A stretch of DNA of 64,000 bases from an uncultured Lachnospiraceae bacterium (GCA_910588865.1 CAJUSJ010000005.1:1-64000), one strand, 5' to 3'; shown: positions 9,042-17,466, counted from the stretch's first letter. The notes: generated by a model from the letters alone, not told the origin. Numbers and translations: made by a program.

Positions 9042-9058
9042 TAAATCCTCCTGATTTA
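9042..9058 (-). promoter_or_regulatory. Hairpin with AGGAG loop over the flagellin ribosome binding site (candidate CsrA site)
   Basis: On the transcript TAAATC and GATTTA form a perfect 6-bp stem around the pentaloop AGGAG, which is the Shine-Dalgarno sequence itself, ending 3 nt before the ATG. A GGA in a hairpin loop overlapping the RBS is the classic CsrA target. In Bacillus, hag translation is controlled by CsrA and FliW at such sites. Confidence 0.55.
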
Positions 9059-9143
9059 TATTTCTTTCCCCGGGAACCTCCCTGTCCCCAGGCCTCCCCT
9101 TTCCGAAGAGGGCCCTGCCCCGGAAAGGACTGTAAAGTTTATA

Positions 9144-9170
9144 TTTACGGCTAATCTACAATCCCTTATA
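9144..9170 (-). promoter_or_regulatory. Sigma-28 (SigD)-type promoter of flagellin
   Basis: Minus-strand TATA, 15 nt, GCCGTAAA closely matches the flagellar sigma consensus TAAA-N15-GCCGATAA. It predicts a leader of about 100 nt. The leader also contains a GC-rich foldable stretch (arms CTTTCC / GGAAAG). Confidence 0.7.
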
Positions 9171-9273
9171 TTTTCCAAACACCAAATTGTCCGCTTAAAT
9201 CAAAGCTAAACGGCCTATTTATTTTCTTTATTCCCACCTTCTTTTTCTCCCAATTTCTATCAAATTTACCATA

Positions 9274-9285
9274 TCGTACACAAAT
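9274..9285 (+). repeat. Short repeat left of the tyrosine integrase
   Basis: TCGTACACAAAT here shares the core ATCGTACACA (from 9273) with a cluster of related repeats just after the integrase (10633-10666). It could be an attachment-site or arm-type sequence. Confidence 0.4.
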
Positions 9286-9358
9286 CCCAATTTTTCCCGC
9301 CTTTCAAGATAGTCTCTAATTTCTCCGAAATTCATTGCGTTACATACATTTCCTGAAA

Positions 9359-9387
9359 TTGAAAAACACACAATTTTATGATATAAT
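9359..9387 (+). promoter_or_regulatory. Sigma-A promoter of the integrase gene
   Basis: TTGAAA, 17 nt, TATAAT, lying about 90 nt before the ATG of the integrase. This is a strong housekeeping-type promoter, so the integrase is probably expressed. Confidence 0.65.
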
Positions 9388-9479
9388 CCGACAATAAGAA
9401 CTGGGAATATTATCCATTTAAGGATAATAAAAGTGCTAAAACAAAAGAAATCTTGAGCCGACAGGAGAGGAGCGAAAGC

Positions 9480-10589
9480 ATGGCAGAGGGATCAGAGGGC
9501 AGGAAGCTGCCGCCAGGGATTACCCGCAGGGCGAACGGACTGTATATGGGACGTGTGATGTATAAGGGAGTGAGCCACGCTATATATGACAGGAACTTAG
9601 GGGAACTGAAGAAGAGGATGACAGAGCTGCGGTACAGCCTGGAGCATGGCACGTATGTAAAGAAGAGCGTCATAACCTTTGACGACTGGTTCGGGGAGTG
9701 GATAACCACTTATAAACAGAATACGGTAAAGCAGGGCACGGTTGATTTGTATAATAAGCATTATTCGGCATATATAAAGAAGTACCTTGGCGATATGAAG
9801 CTTGTGGATATCCAGGCACAGGATTTACAGAAGCTGTTGAACAATATGAGCAGTGAGGGGTATGCGGATGACACCATAACATTAACCTACTGTGTATTGT
9901 CCGGGGTGTTTAAACAGGCTTATAAAAATGAACTCATACCAAAGAATCCATTTTCCTTAATCACCAGACCCAAAGGGAAGGCCAAGAAGGAAAAAGTGGT
10001 GTTTACAAAAAAGCAGCAGGAGCTGTATATGCGGTACGCGGAACGGTCTTATCTGCGCAACCTGCTTCAGCTGGCCATGTGCACTGGCATGAGAAATGGG
10101 GAGCTGAGAGGGTTATTGTGGTCAGATGTTGATTTTAAACGGAAGGTTATACATATAAGGCATAACCTGATCACGTCGTCCAAGGACGGGGTGAAAATGG
10201 ATACTCCCAAGACGCGCACCAGCACACGGGATATTCCCATGACAGAGAAAGTGTATGAGATCTTAAAGCGGCAGGAGAGCGAGGGTGAGAAAAATAAAGA
10301 TGATTTTGTGTTCTATGCCGCCAATGGGCCGGTGAGCCGCAAGAGGATCACTCATGAGATCAATGTTATGCTGCAAAATATGGCAGATGATGGAATTGCT
10401 TTTCCCTATTTTACCCTGCACAGCACCCGCCACACATTTGCCACCAGATGTATTGAGAAGGGGATGAATCCTCAGGTGCTGAAAACCATACTGGGACACG
10501 CGACCTTATCCATGACCATGGATCTGTATTCCCATGTGCTGCCGGACGCAAAAGCGGCGGAGATGAGGAAGGTTTCAAAAGCGTTTTGA
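9480..10589 (+). CDS. Tyrosine recombinase / phage-type integrase
   Basis: A 369-residue tyrosine recombinase that cuts and joins DNA at specific att sites through a 3'-phosphotyrosine. The catalytic residues are visible: R205 (TGMRNGEL), H314 and R317 (HSTRH), H340 (LGH) and nucleophile Y350 (DLYSHV). The N-terminal part has a small arm-binding-like domain and a SAM-like core-binding domain (residues ~60-150). The ATG at 9480 has GGAGAGGAG upstream and is preferred to an in-frame TTG at 9453. No excisionase, replication or mobilisation genes accompany it, so it is a solitary integrase, probably a remnant or a minimal element between flagellin and the lysine-riboswitch transporter. Confidence 0.92.
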   Translation: MAEGSEGRKLPPGITRRANGLYMGRVMYKGVSHAIYDRNLGELKKRMTELRYSLEHGTYVKKSVITFDDWFGEWITTYKQNTVKQGTVDLYNKHYSAYIKKYLGDMKLVDIQAQDLQKLLNNMSSEGYADDTITLTYCVLSGVFKQAYKNELIPKNPFSLITRPKGKAKKEKVVFTKKQQELYMRYAERSYLRNLLQLAMCTGMRNGELRGLLWSDVDFKRKVIHIRHNLITSSKDGVKMDTPKTRTSTRDIPMTEKVYEILKRQESEGEKNKDDFVFYAANGPVSRKRITHEINVMLQNMADDGIAFPYFTLHSTRHTFATRCIEKGMNPQVLKTILGHATLSMTMDLYSHVLPDAKAAEMRKVSKAF

Positions 10590-10632
10590 GAAGGGGCGGA
10601 AAGAATCTGAAAAGGTTAATATTTGGATCCCC

Positions 10633-10666
10633 GTCATACACAAATCGTACACAGTCATACACAAAT
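10633..10666 (+). repeat. Repeat cluster right of the tyrosine integrase
   Basis: Two copies of GTCATACACAAAT (10633-10645 and 10654-10666) bracket CGTACACA (10646-10653). The motif TACACAAAT recurs at 9277-9285. Such clusters next to integrase genes are often arm-type binding sites or attachment cores. Confidence 0.45.
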
Positions 10667-10838
10667 GAGGGATGGGGAGAAGGTTTTAACAGATGCTTTA
10701 ATACAATATTTTTGTAGTATCCGTATTGTAAAAATTTCTTGTCATGGCGGTCCTGAAAATCAGGAATGCCGGCTCAACGGGACTGCCGCAAATGAAATTT
10801 TTACGACAGCCCCCGGCCTTTTCTTTAATGTTTTCTCA

Positions 10839-12473
10839 CTATTGGGCGGTATTCTCTTCCGCCGGGTTTCTTCCCAAGATCTTCATCACAACCAGCACCC
10901 CGGTCATCAGAGCCACACCCGCGGGGAGGGCGATCCAGGGGGTCTGAGTGAAGCCGGCTATGATGTAGGTGATAAAGGACACAGCCGCCGCTGTGACGGC
11001 ATAAGGGAGCTGGGTCATTACATGGTTTACGTGCTCGCATTGTGCTCCGGCGGATGCCATGATGGTGGTGTCGGAGATGGGAGAGCAGTGGTCTCCGCAG
11101 ACAGCTCCGGCCATGCACGCGGAGATGGAGATGATCATAAGCTGGGGATTGCTGTTTTCAAACACAGCAACCACAATGGGGATCAGAATCCCGAAGGTGC
11201 CCCAGGAGGTTCCGGTGGCAAAGGCCAGGAAACAGCCTACAATAAAGATAATGGCTGGAAGGAAATTTAAAAATCCCTGGGCACTGGCTTCCACCAGGCC
11301 TGCCACATACACATCCGCCCCCAGGCTGTCGGTCATGGCTTTTAAGGTCCAGGCGAAGGTCAGGATCAGGATGGCCGGAACCATGGCCTTGAAGCCTTCT
11401 GGAATACAGGCCATGCAGTCGGAGAAGCTTAAGATCCGGCGGAACTGATACAGGCCGATGGTGATGACCAGACCGAAGAAGCTGCCGAAGGTCAGTCCCA
11501 GAGAGGCGTCTGACTGGGAGAAGGCGGTGACAAAGTCGGTTCCTGAGAAAAATCCGCCGGTGTAGAGCATACCGATGACGCAGCAGACGATGAGGGAGAC
11601 AATGGGGATCAAGAGATCCATGACTTTTCCCTTTGTGTCAGAGATCTCCTCTTTCGCGCTGCCGTAGGGGCGTCCGGGGGTGGTGAACAGATCCCCTTTC
11701 GCGGCATTGAGCTCATGGGTTCTCATGGAGCCGAACTCTGTCTTCATCAGCACCATCCCTACCATCATCACAAGGGTGAGGATGGCGTAAAAGTTGTAGG
11801 GGATAGCCCGGATAAAGATGGAAAATCCGTCTTCGCCTTCCACAAAACCCGTGACCGCGGCGGCCCAGGAGGAGATGGGGGCGATGATGCACACCGGGGC
11901 CGCGGTGGCGTCGATTAAGTAGGAGAGCTTTGCCCTGGATACCTTGAATTTGTCGGTGACAGGGCGCATGACACTGCCAACGGTGAGGCAGTTAAAGTAA
12001 TCGTCAATGAAGATCAGCACGCCTAAGAGGATGGTGGCCAATTGCGCGCCTACCCGGTTGTGGATCTTTTCGGCGGCAAACTGTCCAAAGGCGGCGGAGC
12101 CGCCGGCTTTGTTCATCAGGCTGACCATGGTGCCCAGGATGACCAGGAACACTAAGATTCCCACATTGTAACTGTCGGACAAAACACCGATGATCCCATC
12201 CTCAAAGATATGGGTGATGGTACTCTCGAACTGGAAGCCGGAGTAGAGAAGTCCTCCCATGAGGATTCCCACAAACAGGGAGCTGTAGACTTCCTTGGTG
12301 ATGAGAGCCAGGCCGATGGCCACAACAGGCGGGACCAGGGCCCAGAAGGTGGAGTAGACGGCTGGGATGTACGGGGCTTCTCCTTCGGAAGCCAGGGCTG
12401 CTACGGCACATGCCAGGCTCAGGGTAAGGGCAGCGGGCAGGGTAAACAGCGCTTTCTTTTTTTGTCGGTACAT
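10839..12473 (-). CDS. NhaC-family transporter, probable lysine permease
   Basis: A 544-residue integral membrane protein of the NhaC Na+/H+ antiporter family. It has about 12 hydrophobic segments and the family stretches FATGTSWGTFGILIPI and CGDHCSPISDTTIMAS. The ATG at 12473 (MYRQKKK, then a hydrophobic segment) has AAAGGAGA upstream and is chosen over an in-frame ATG at 12518, which lies inside the terminator. Although annotation by family would say sodium/proton antiporter, the gene lies directly behind a lysine riboswitch with its own terminator. NhaC-family members under that riboswitch are regarded as lysine transporters, so uptake of lysine is the best prediction. Confidence 0.85.
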   Translation of the reverse strand: MYRQKKKALFTLPAALTLSLACAVAALASEGEAPYIPAVYSTFWALVPPVVAIGLALITKEVYSSLFVGILMGGLLYSGFQFESTITHIFEDGIIGVLSDSYNVGILVFLVILGTMVSLMNKAGGSAAFGQFAAEKIHNRVGAQLATILLGVLIFIDDYFNCLTVGSVMRPVTDKFKVSRAKLSYLIDATAAPVCIIAPISSWAAAVTGFVEGEDGFSIFIRAIPYNFYAILTLVMMVGMVLMKTEFGSMRTHELNAAKGDLFTTPGRPYGSAKEEISDTKGKVMDLLIPIVSLIVCCVIGMLYTGGFFSGTDFVTAFSQSDASLGLTFGSFFGLVITIGLYQFRRILSFSDCMACIPEGFKAMVPAILILTFAWTLKAMTDSLGADVYVAGLVEASAQGFLNFLPAIIFIVGCFLAFATGTSWGTFGILIPIVVAVFENSNPQLMIISISACMAGAVCGDHCSPISDTTIMASAGAQCEHVNHVMTQLPYAVTAAAVSFITYIIAGFTQTPWIALPAGVALMTGVLVVMKILGRNPAEENTAQ

Positions 12474-12516
12474 GATGGTTTTCTCCTTTGCTTTGGGTTT
12501 GGAAAAAGAATGGGGC

Positions 12517-12557
12517 AAAAAAACACCACAAACGGCCGGTGGGCGCGTCTGTGGTGT
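12517..12557 (-). terminator. Expression-platform terminator of the lysine riboswitch
   Basis: On the minus strand ACACCACA and TGTGGTGT form a stem over a GC-rich loop followed by a run of seven T. It lies between the riboswitch aptamer and the transporter start, where lysine binding would favour termination. Confidence 0.85.
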
Positions 12558-12589
12558 GAGTTCGGACGAATCAAACGAATCCTGCGGTA

Positions 12590-12782
12590 CAGATAGCGCT
12601 CCACAACTGTGACAGTACGACGCATATTATGCGGCGTCCCAGAACCTTTTGCCGGACCGGCAAAAAGACCCTTCGGCGGAGCTCCCCTTTCTCAGAAACC
12701 GGCGGTCCGGCCTTTTATACCTGTGGGCTAATTGATTTTGCGGTATAAGTCTCTGATACTCTTGAATTCCGCGCCTCTATCA
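12590..12782 (-). promoter_or_regulatory. Lysine riboswitch (L box) aptamer
   Basis: The minus-strand transcript has the L-box landmarks in order: AGAGGCGCGG then TTCAAGAGTA near the 5' end; AAAGGGGAGC and CGCCGAAG in the middle; ACTGTCACA and TGGAGCGCTATCTG at the 3' end. GATAG pairs with CTATC to close the P1 stem. Length (~190 nt) fits the family. It is followed by an intrinsic terminator and the NhaC-family gene. Confidence 0.92.
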
Positions 12783-12818
12783 TGTTACATTTTGCGGTTG
12801 TTTGTTGCTGATTTTTTA

Positions 12819-12824
12819 ATTCTA
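12819..12824 (-). promoter_or_regulatory. Extended -10 element upstream of the lysine riboswitch
   Basis: Minus-strand TGGTAGAAT gives an extended -10 (TG-N-TAGAAT). No good -35 is visible. It is placed about 35-40 nt before the aptamer. Confidence 0.45.
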
Positions 12825-12958
12825 CCATGGTTTCGATAAAAAGGGAAGAGGATTTTGGAACACTGTTCTGGGCGATAGCGGTTGTTATTCCATTAGAATC
12901 GTGATAAAATCCATATATTGCTTATAATTGAGACACGAGAGAAGGGAGCTGTTTTATT

Positions 12959-14326
12959 TTGGAAGAAAATGAGAAGATACTGCTGTTTGAGAAGATGCCC
13001 ATTCCCAGAGCCATCGCGAAGCTGGCCATACCTACGATTTTAAGTTCTCTGGTGATGGTGATCTACAATCTGGCGGATACGTATTTTGTGGGCATGCTCA
13101 ATGATCCGATCCAGAACGCGGCGGTGACTCTGGCTTATCCGGTGCTGCTGGCGTTCAATGCGGTGAATAATTTATTCGGCGTGGGAACCTCCAGCATGAT
13201 GAGCAGGGCCTTGGGGCGCAAGGATTATGAGACAGTAAGACGCAGTTCGGCCTTTGGCTTTTACTGCTCTCTGCTGTGCGGTCTTTTGTTTTCCTTTATG
13301 TGTACGGTGCTGAAAGCGCCGCTTTTGACCACTCTTGGTGCGGATGAGGCCACGCGGGCGGCCACGGACAGCTACATGCTTTGGACCGTTACCTGTGGGG
13401 CGGCTCCGTCTATTTTAAATGTGGTTATGGCTTATCTTGTGAGGTCGGAGGGCTCTTCTCTCCATGCCAGCATTGGCACCATGAGCGGATGTTTTTTGAA
13501 TATGATCCTGGATCCCATTTTCATCCTGCCCTGGGGGCTTAATATGGGAGCGGCGGGAGCGGGTCTTGCCACCTGCCTGTCCAACTGCTTTGCCTGTGGG
13601 TATTTCTTTGTTTTCCTGTATGTAAAGAGGAAGACCACCTTTGTCTGTGTGGATCCCAGAAAGATCGGCTTAGACAGGGCCATTATCATGGGAGTGTGCG
13701 CCGTGGGAGTCCCTGCTTCCATACAGAATCTCCTCAATGTGACGGGAACCACCATCCTGAACAATTTTACCTCTGTCTATGGCGCTGACGCGGTGGCTTC
13801 GATGGGGATTGCCCAGAAGATCAACATGGTTCCCTTCCAGATCGCGCTGGGATTTTCCCAGGGCATCATGCCATTGGTCAGCTACACTTATGCCAGCGGG
13901 AATCACCGGAGGATGAAGGACACCATCCTGTTTGCCATACGATTGATGCTTCCTGCCATGGTGGCTGTGTCTGTGGGGTATTATATCTGGGCGGGAGGTC
14001 TGGTCCGGCTGTTTATGGACAATGAGACGATCGTGGCCTACGGTACCAGATTCCTGCGGGCCTTCTGTCTGGGGCAGCCTCTGATCTATATGGATTTTCT
14101 GGCGGTCGGCGTGTTCCAGGCCCTGGGAATGGGAAAGAACGCGTTTATATTTGCCATTATGAGAAAGATTATTTTGGAAATCCCGGCCCTGTTTATCCTG
14201 AATTATTTCTTCCCGCTGTACGGACTTGCCTATGCCCAGCCTCTGGCGGAGTTGGGACTGGCTATCGCCGCGGTGGTGATGCTTCGGAACATTTTTAAGA
14301 GGAGCCAGCTGGGGGCGATGGATTAA
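12959..14326 (+). CDS. MATE family efflux transporter
   Basis: A 455-residue inner-membrane multidrug/toxin extrusion protein with twelve predicted helices in two similar halves. MATE landmarks are IPTILSSLVMVIYNLADTYFVG at the N-terminus, spanning roughly residues 23-44, and GAAGAGLATCLSN in the first half. It exports cationic drugs or metabolites by Na+ or H+ exchange. The TTG start at 12959 has GGGAG about 10 nt upstream; no ATG fits better. It stands alone between the riboswitch region (divergent) and the iron operon, and ends in a perfect 13-bp hairpin. Substrate unknown. Confidence 0.9.
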   Translation: MEENEKILLFEKMPIPRAIAKLAIPTILSSLVMVIYNLADTYFVGMLNDPIQNAAVTLAYPVLLAFNAVNNLFGVGTSSMMSRALGRKDYETVRRSSAFGFYCSLLCGLLFSFMCTVLKAPLLTTLGADEATRAATDSYMLWTVTCGAAPSILNVVMAYLVRSEGSSLHASIGTMSGCFLNMILDPIFILPWGLNMGAAGAGLATCLSNCFACGYFFVFLYVKRKTTFVCVDPRKIGLDRAIIMGVCAVGVPASIQNLLNVTGTTILNNFTSVYGADAVASMGIAQKINMVPFQIALGFSQGIMPLVSYTYASGNHRRMKDTILFAIRLMLPAMVAVSVGYYIWAGGLVRLFMDNETIVAYGTRFLRAFCLGQPLIYMDFLAVGVFQALGMGKNAFIFAIMRKIILEIPALFILNYFFPLYGLAYAQPLAELGLAIAAVVMLRNIFKRSQLGAMD

Positions 14327-14346
14327 AATTACAGGGGTTGACGCAG

Positions 14347-14381
14347 GACCTGTTATTGAGAAAAAATATCAATAACAGGTC
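14347..14381 (+). terminator. Perfect 13-bp hairpin after the MATE gene
   Basis: GACCTGTTATTGA and TCAATAACAGGTC form an unbroken 13-bp stem with a 9-nt A-rich loop. The T-rich tail TTGACTTTTTT follows and also holds the -35 box of the next promoter. Confidence 0.75.
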
Positions 14382-14436
14382 TTGACTTTTTTAATGTGTT
14401 AGCGTATGATAACTAAGAAAATGATAATCAATATCA
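14382..14436 (+). promoter_or_regulatory. feo promoter with Fur box
   Basis: TTGACT (14382-14387), 17 nt, TATGAT (14405-14410) is a strong sigma-A promoter. TGATAATCAATATCA (14422-14436) matches the 7-1-7 Fur box TGATAATNATTATCA at all but one position and covers the predicted transcription start, so iron-loaded Fur would block initiation. Confidence 0.85.
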
Positions 14437-14476
14437 AAACCAAAAAAATACTGACAAAAGGAAGGAAGCGGTAAGC

Positions 14477-14692
14477 ATGCCATTGGCGATGGTCATGGAA
14501 GGCGAGACGAGAACCATTACAGATTTTAAAGGTCAGGAGGAGTTGAAGCGTCATCTCCAGGATCTTGGGTTTATCCGAGGCGAGAGAGTCCGGGTGGTAG
14601 GAGAGAATGCCGCGGGCATGATCCTTATGGTGAAGGGTGTGAAGGTGGCCCTGAACAGAGGTCTTGCTCACAGGATCATGGTGGAAGACTGA
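14477..14692 (+). CDS. feoA: FeoA-domain protein (first copy)
   Basis: A 71-residue SH3-like FeoA protein (LQDLGFIRGERVRVV, HRIMVED), an accessory of the FeoB ferrous iron transporter. It is the first gene behind the Fur-box promoter. SD AAGGAAG is about 9 nt before the ATG. A second, diverged FeoA follows 80 nt downstream; double FeoA arrangements are common in clostridia. Confidence 0.92.
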   Translation: MPLAMVMEGETRTITDFKGQEELKRHLQDLGFIRGERVRVVGENAAGMILMVKGVKVALNRGLAHRIMVED

Positions 14693-14772
14693 TGATTTCC
14701 GGAAAATGTACAGGAATATGGCCGCTGGCCTTAAGGGCTGGCGGCAGATAAGGTTTAAAGGGAGGATTAGAG

Positions 14773-14994
14773 ATGACATTGAGAGATTTGAAGCCAGGGC
14801 AGCAGGGCAAGGTGACTTCTATCAGCACCACAGGGGCTATGAAGAGAAGGATCATGGACATGGGCGTGACCCCGGGAGTTGAGATCCGGGTGGTCAAGGT
14901 GGCTCCTTTGGGAGATCCGGTGGAGGTCAATGTGAGAGGATATGAGCTGAGCCTGAGAAAGGACGAAGCGGCTCAGATACAGGTTCAGATGTGA
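14773..14994 (+). CDS. feoA: FeoA-domain protein (second copy)
   Basis: A 73-residue FeoA protein (LRDLKPGQQGKV, IMDMGVTPGVEIRVV, YELSLRKDEA). It has the same SH3-like fold as the first copy but differs in sequence, so the two may act as a pair on FeoB. SD GGAGG lies in the upstream GGGAGGATTAGAG. It is followed by 113 nt that contain a palindrome before feoB. Confidence 0.92.
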   Translation: MTLRDLKPGQQGKVTSISTTGAMKRRIMDMGVTPGVEIRVVKVAPLGDPVEVNVRGYELSLRKDEAAQIQVQM

Positions 14995-15037
14995 CAGTGT
15001 GGTGGGAACAGGTATTGGGGTGTGTGGGTTCGTAATG

Positions 15038-15055
15038 AGTTAGCTAGAACTAACT
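15038..15055. promoter_or_regulatory. Palindrome between feoA and feoB
   Basis: AGTTAG-CTAGAA-CTAACT has perfect 6-bp arms, and TATATAAAAT follows at once. The TTAG...CTAA form resembles binding sites of DtxR-type metalloregulators, one of which is encoded 2.5 kb downstream. It may be an internal operator or promoter element; this is inference. Confidence 0.35.
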
Positions 15056-15107
15056 ATATAAAATGAGGAATATGGCACAAGAAAGCGTGCCCAGAACGGA
15101 GGAAAAG

Positions 15108-17159
15108 ATGAGTATAACAATCGCCCTGGCGGGCAATCCAAACTGTGGCAAAACCACATTATTCAACGAGATCACAGGTTCCCGGCAGCATGTGGGCAAC
15201 TGGCCGGGTGTCACGGTGGAGAAGAAGGATGGCGTTTACAAGAAGAATAAAGACGTGGTGATCATGGATCTTCCGGGAACCTATTCTCTGTCTCCCTACT
15301 CGGCGGAAGAGATTGTGGCCAGAGACTACATAGTGAAGGAAAAGCCGGACGCGGTGATCAACATTGTGGATGGAACCAGCATTGAGAGGAATCTTTATCT
15401 GACCATGCAGATCATGGAGACCAGGATTCCCATGGTGGTGGCCATGAACATGATGGATGAAGTGGAGGGGAGAGGCGACCAGATCGACTGCGGCGGATTG
15501 TCAAAGCTTCTGGGAGTGCCGGTGATTCCCATTGTGGCCAGAACGGGAAAGGGACTTAAGGAGCTGATGGAGGCTGCTGTCTCGGCGGCGAACAGACGTC
15601 AGAGGCCGGAGCGGCCGGAGATTTTTGACAACCAGTTAGCAGATGCTATCTCAGCCATAGCCGACGCCCTGGGAGGCGGGGACTCAGAGGAGAACAACTG
15701 GAAGGCCATTAAGCTGGCGGAAAATGACGAGATCATTGCCAAGACCGTTCCTTCTGATAAGAAAGGGGCAGTGGATGAGCTGGTGAAGGCGGCCAACAAG
15801 GCGGCTGACGGGGATGCGGAGGCTAAGATCGCGGACAGCCGTTACCAGTACATCGCCAAACTGGTGAAGGAGTGCGTCAAGAGGGGTTCCAAGGGAAACA
15901 ACCAGGAGACCAAGTCCGATAAACTGGATAAGATCCTCACCAACCGGATCCTGGCGCTGCCTATTTTCGCGGGTATTATGTATCTTCTGTTTGCCTGTAC
16001 CTTCAGCGAGAATTTCCTGTTTATCCCAGAGCTTCCAAGCCCGGGAGTGTGGCTTGCGGGTATCGTGGAAGAGGCGTGGGGCTTTGTGGCGGAAGGTGTG
16101 GTAGGCGCGGTGGAAGGTCTGGGTGCTTCGGAGTGGGCTGTGGGCCTGGTTGCCAGCTGTTTAGACGGCGTGGGCGCTGTGTTTGGATTCCTGCCCCTGG
16201 TGCTTGTTCTGTTCCTGCTCATGTCCTTTTTGGAGGACAGCGGATACATGGCCAGGGTGGCCTTTGTCATGGACCGTATTTTCCGCCATTTCGGACTGAG
16301 CGGACGTTCCTTTATCCCCATGCTCATGGGATTTGGATGTTCGGTTCCGGCTCTGATGGCCTCGAGGACACTGGAGAGCGATAAGGACCGGAAGATCACC
16401 ATGATGATCACGCCATTTATGTCCTGCGGCGCCAAACTGCCGATCTATGCCATGTTCGCTGCCACCTTGTTTGTGGACAGCAATCAGACAATGGTGGTGT
16501 TCTCGATCTATATGCTGGGAATTATTGTGGCTATTTTAGGCGCTCTGATCCTGAATAAATTCGCGTTTAAGAGCGAGACTTCTAATTTTATTATGGAGCT
16601 GCCTCAGTACAGGGTTCCCACTGTCAAGAGCGTGCTCATCCATGCCTGGGAGAAGGTCAAGGGATTCGCGGTAAAGGCCGGAACCGTGATCTTTGCCTCC
16701 ACGGTGCTGATCTGGTTTTTGTCCAGCTTTAATTTCAGCGGCCTGTGCGACATGGAGGAGAGCCTTCTGGCTTCCATAGGAAACGGGATCAAATGGATCT
16801 TCGCTCCTCTGGGCTTTGGGGACTGGCGAGCGTCTGTAGGCGTGGTGACAGGCTGGATTGCCAAGGAGAACATTGTGGCCACATTTGGCCAGCTGTTCGG
16901 CAATGTAAGTGAGGAGACCGTTGAGGCGGTTATGGCCGGCGAAGAGGCCCTTCCGGCTATAACGGAAGTATTTAACCAGGTGTCAGCATACTCTTATATG
17001 GCCTTTAACCTGCTGTGCATGCCATGCTTCGCGGCAGTGGGAGCCATGAAGAGGGAATACGGTTCCTGGAAATGGACTCTGCGGGCGGTGGGATTCCAGA
17101 TGCTGACCGCGTATGTTGTGGCTCTGCTGATCAATGTTGTGGGAAATATGATCTTTTAG
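15108..17159 (+). CDS. feoB: Ferrous iron transport protein B
   Basis: A 683-residue membrane protein that imports Fe2+. The N-terminal cytosolic G domain shows G1 GNPNCGKTT (9-17), G3 DLPG (54-57) and G4 NMMD (114-117). A helical spacer follows. The membrane part starts near residue 285 and has the FeoB gate motifs (GRSFIPMLMGFGCSVPALMA, MMITPFMSCGAKLP). The start at 15108 has CGGAGG 5 nt upstream and gives the normal FeoB N-terminus; the in-frame ATG at 15063 lacks a ribosome binding site. It belongs to the feoA-feoA-feoB-fur-like operon under Fur control. Confidence 0.97.
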   Translation: MSITIALAGNPNCGKTTLFNEITGSRQHVGNWPGVTVEKKDGVYKKNKDVVIMDLPGTYSLSPYSAEEIVARDYIVKEKPDAVINIVDGTSIERNLYLTMQIMETRIPMVVAMNMMDEVEGRGDQIDCGGLSKLLGVPVIPIVARTGKGLKELMEAAVSAANRRQRPERPEIFDNQLADAISAIADALGGGDSEENNWKAIKLAENDEIIAKTVPSDKKGAVDELVKAANKAADGDAEAKIADSRYQYIAKLVKECVKRGSKGNNQETKSDKLDKILTNRILALPIFAGIMYLLFACTFSENFLFIPELPSPGVWLAGIVEEAWGFVAEGVVGAVEGLGASEWAVGLVASCLDGVGAVFGFLPLVLVLFLLMSFLEDSGYMARVAFVMDRIFRHFGLSGRSFIPMLMGFGCSVPALMASRTLESDKDRKITMMITPFMSCGAKLPIYAMFAATLFVDSNQTMVVFSIYMLGIIVAILGALILNKFAFKSETSNFIMELPQYRVPTVKSVLIHAWEKVKGFAVKAGTVIFASTVLIWFLSSFNFSGLCDMEESLLASIGNGIKWIFAPLGFGDWRASVGVVTGWIAKENIVATFGQLFGNVSEETVEAVMAGEEALPAITEVFNQVSAYSYMAFNLLCMPCFAAVGAMKREYGSWKWTLRAVGFQMLTAYVVALLINVVGNMIF

Positions 17160-17187
17160 TGAGGGGAGAAGGAAAGGAGGAGGTTAT

Positions 17188-17451
17188 TTGTCAATCCAGG
17201 ACAAAAAAAGCTATATTTTGAGGGAACTGAAAAAGAACGGATGCAGGATTACCAGCCAGAGAAAGGTTCTGATCGATGTGATACTGCGGGATGAGTGCTG
17301 CAGCTGCAAGGAGATCTATTATCAGGCCATCAAGGACGATCCCACCATCGGCATGGCCACGGTCTACCGGATGGTGAAGACGCTGGAGGAAGCGGGACTG
17401 ATCAAGAGAAAGAATATGTACCGAATTGATCTGGAAGGCGCGACCGCGTGA
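17188..17451 (+). CDS. Fur-family DNA-binding domain protein, lacking the metal-binding domain
   Basis: An 87-residue protein made only of the Fur winged helix (GCRITSQRKVLIDVI, SCKEIYYQAIKDD, IGMATVYRMVKTLEEAGLI). The C-terminal dimerisation domain with its His-rich metal sites is absent: the frame ends at IDLEGATA. The TTG start has GGAGG 6 nt upstream and lies 28 nt after feoB, so it is co-transcribed. Such short Fur-like proteins could be dominant modulators or FeoC-like feo regulators. That function is inference. Confidence 0.8.
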   Translation: MSIQDKKSYILRELKKNGCRITSQRKVLIDVILRDECCSCKEIYYQAIKDDPTIGMATVYRMVKTLEEAGLIKRKNMYRIDLEGATA

Positions 17452-17466
17452 AAAGAGGGGGAGAGA

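Noticed and set aside
9040..9452. Invertible flagellin promoter switched by the adjacent tyrosine recombinase
   Set aside because: No inverted repeats flanking the sigma-28 promoter could be found; only direct-type short repeats near the integrase ends.
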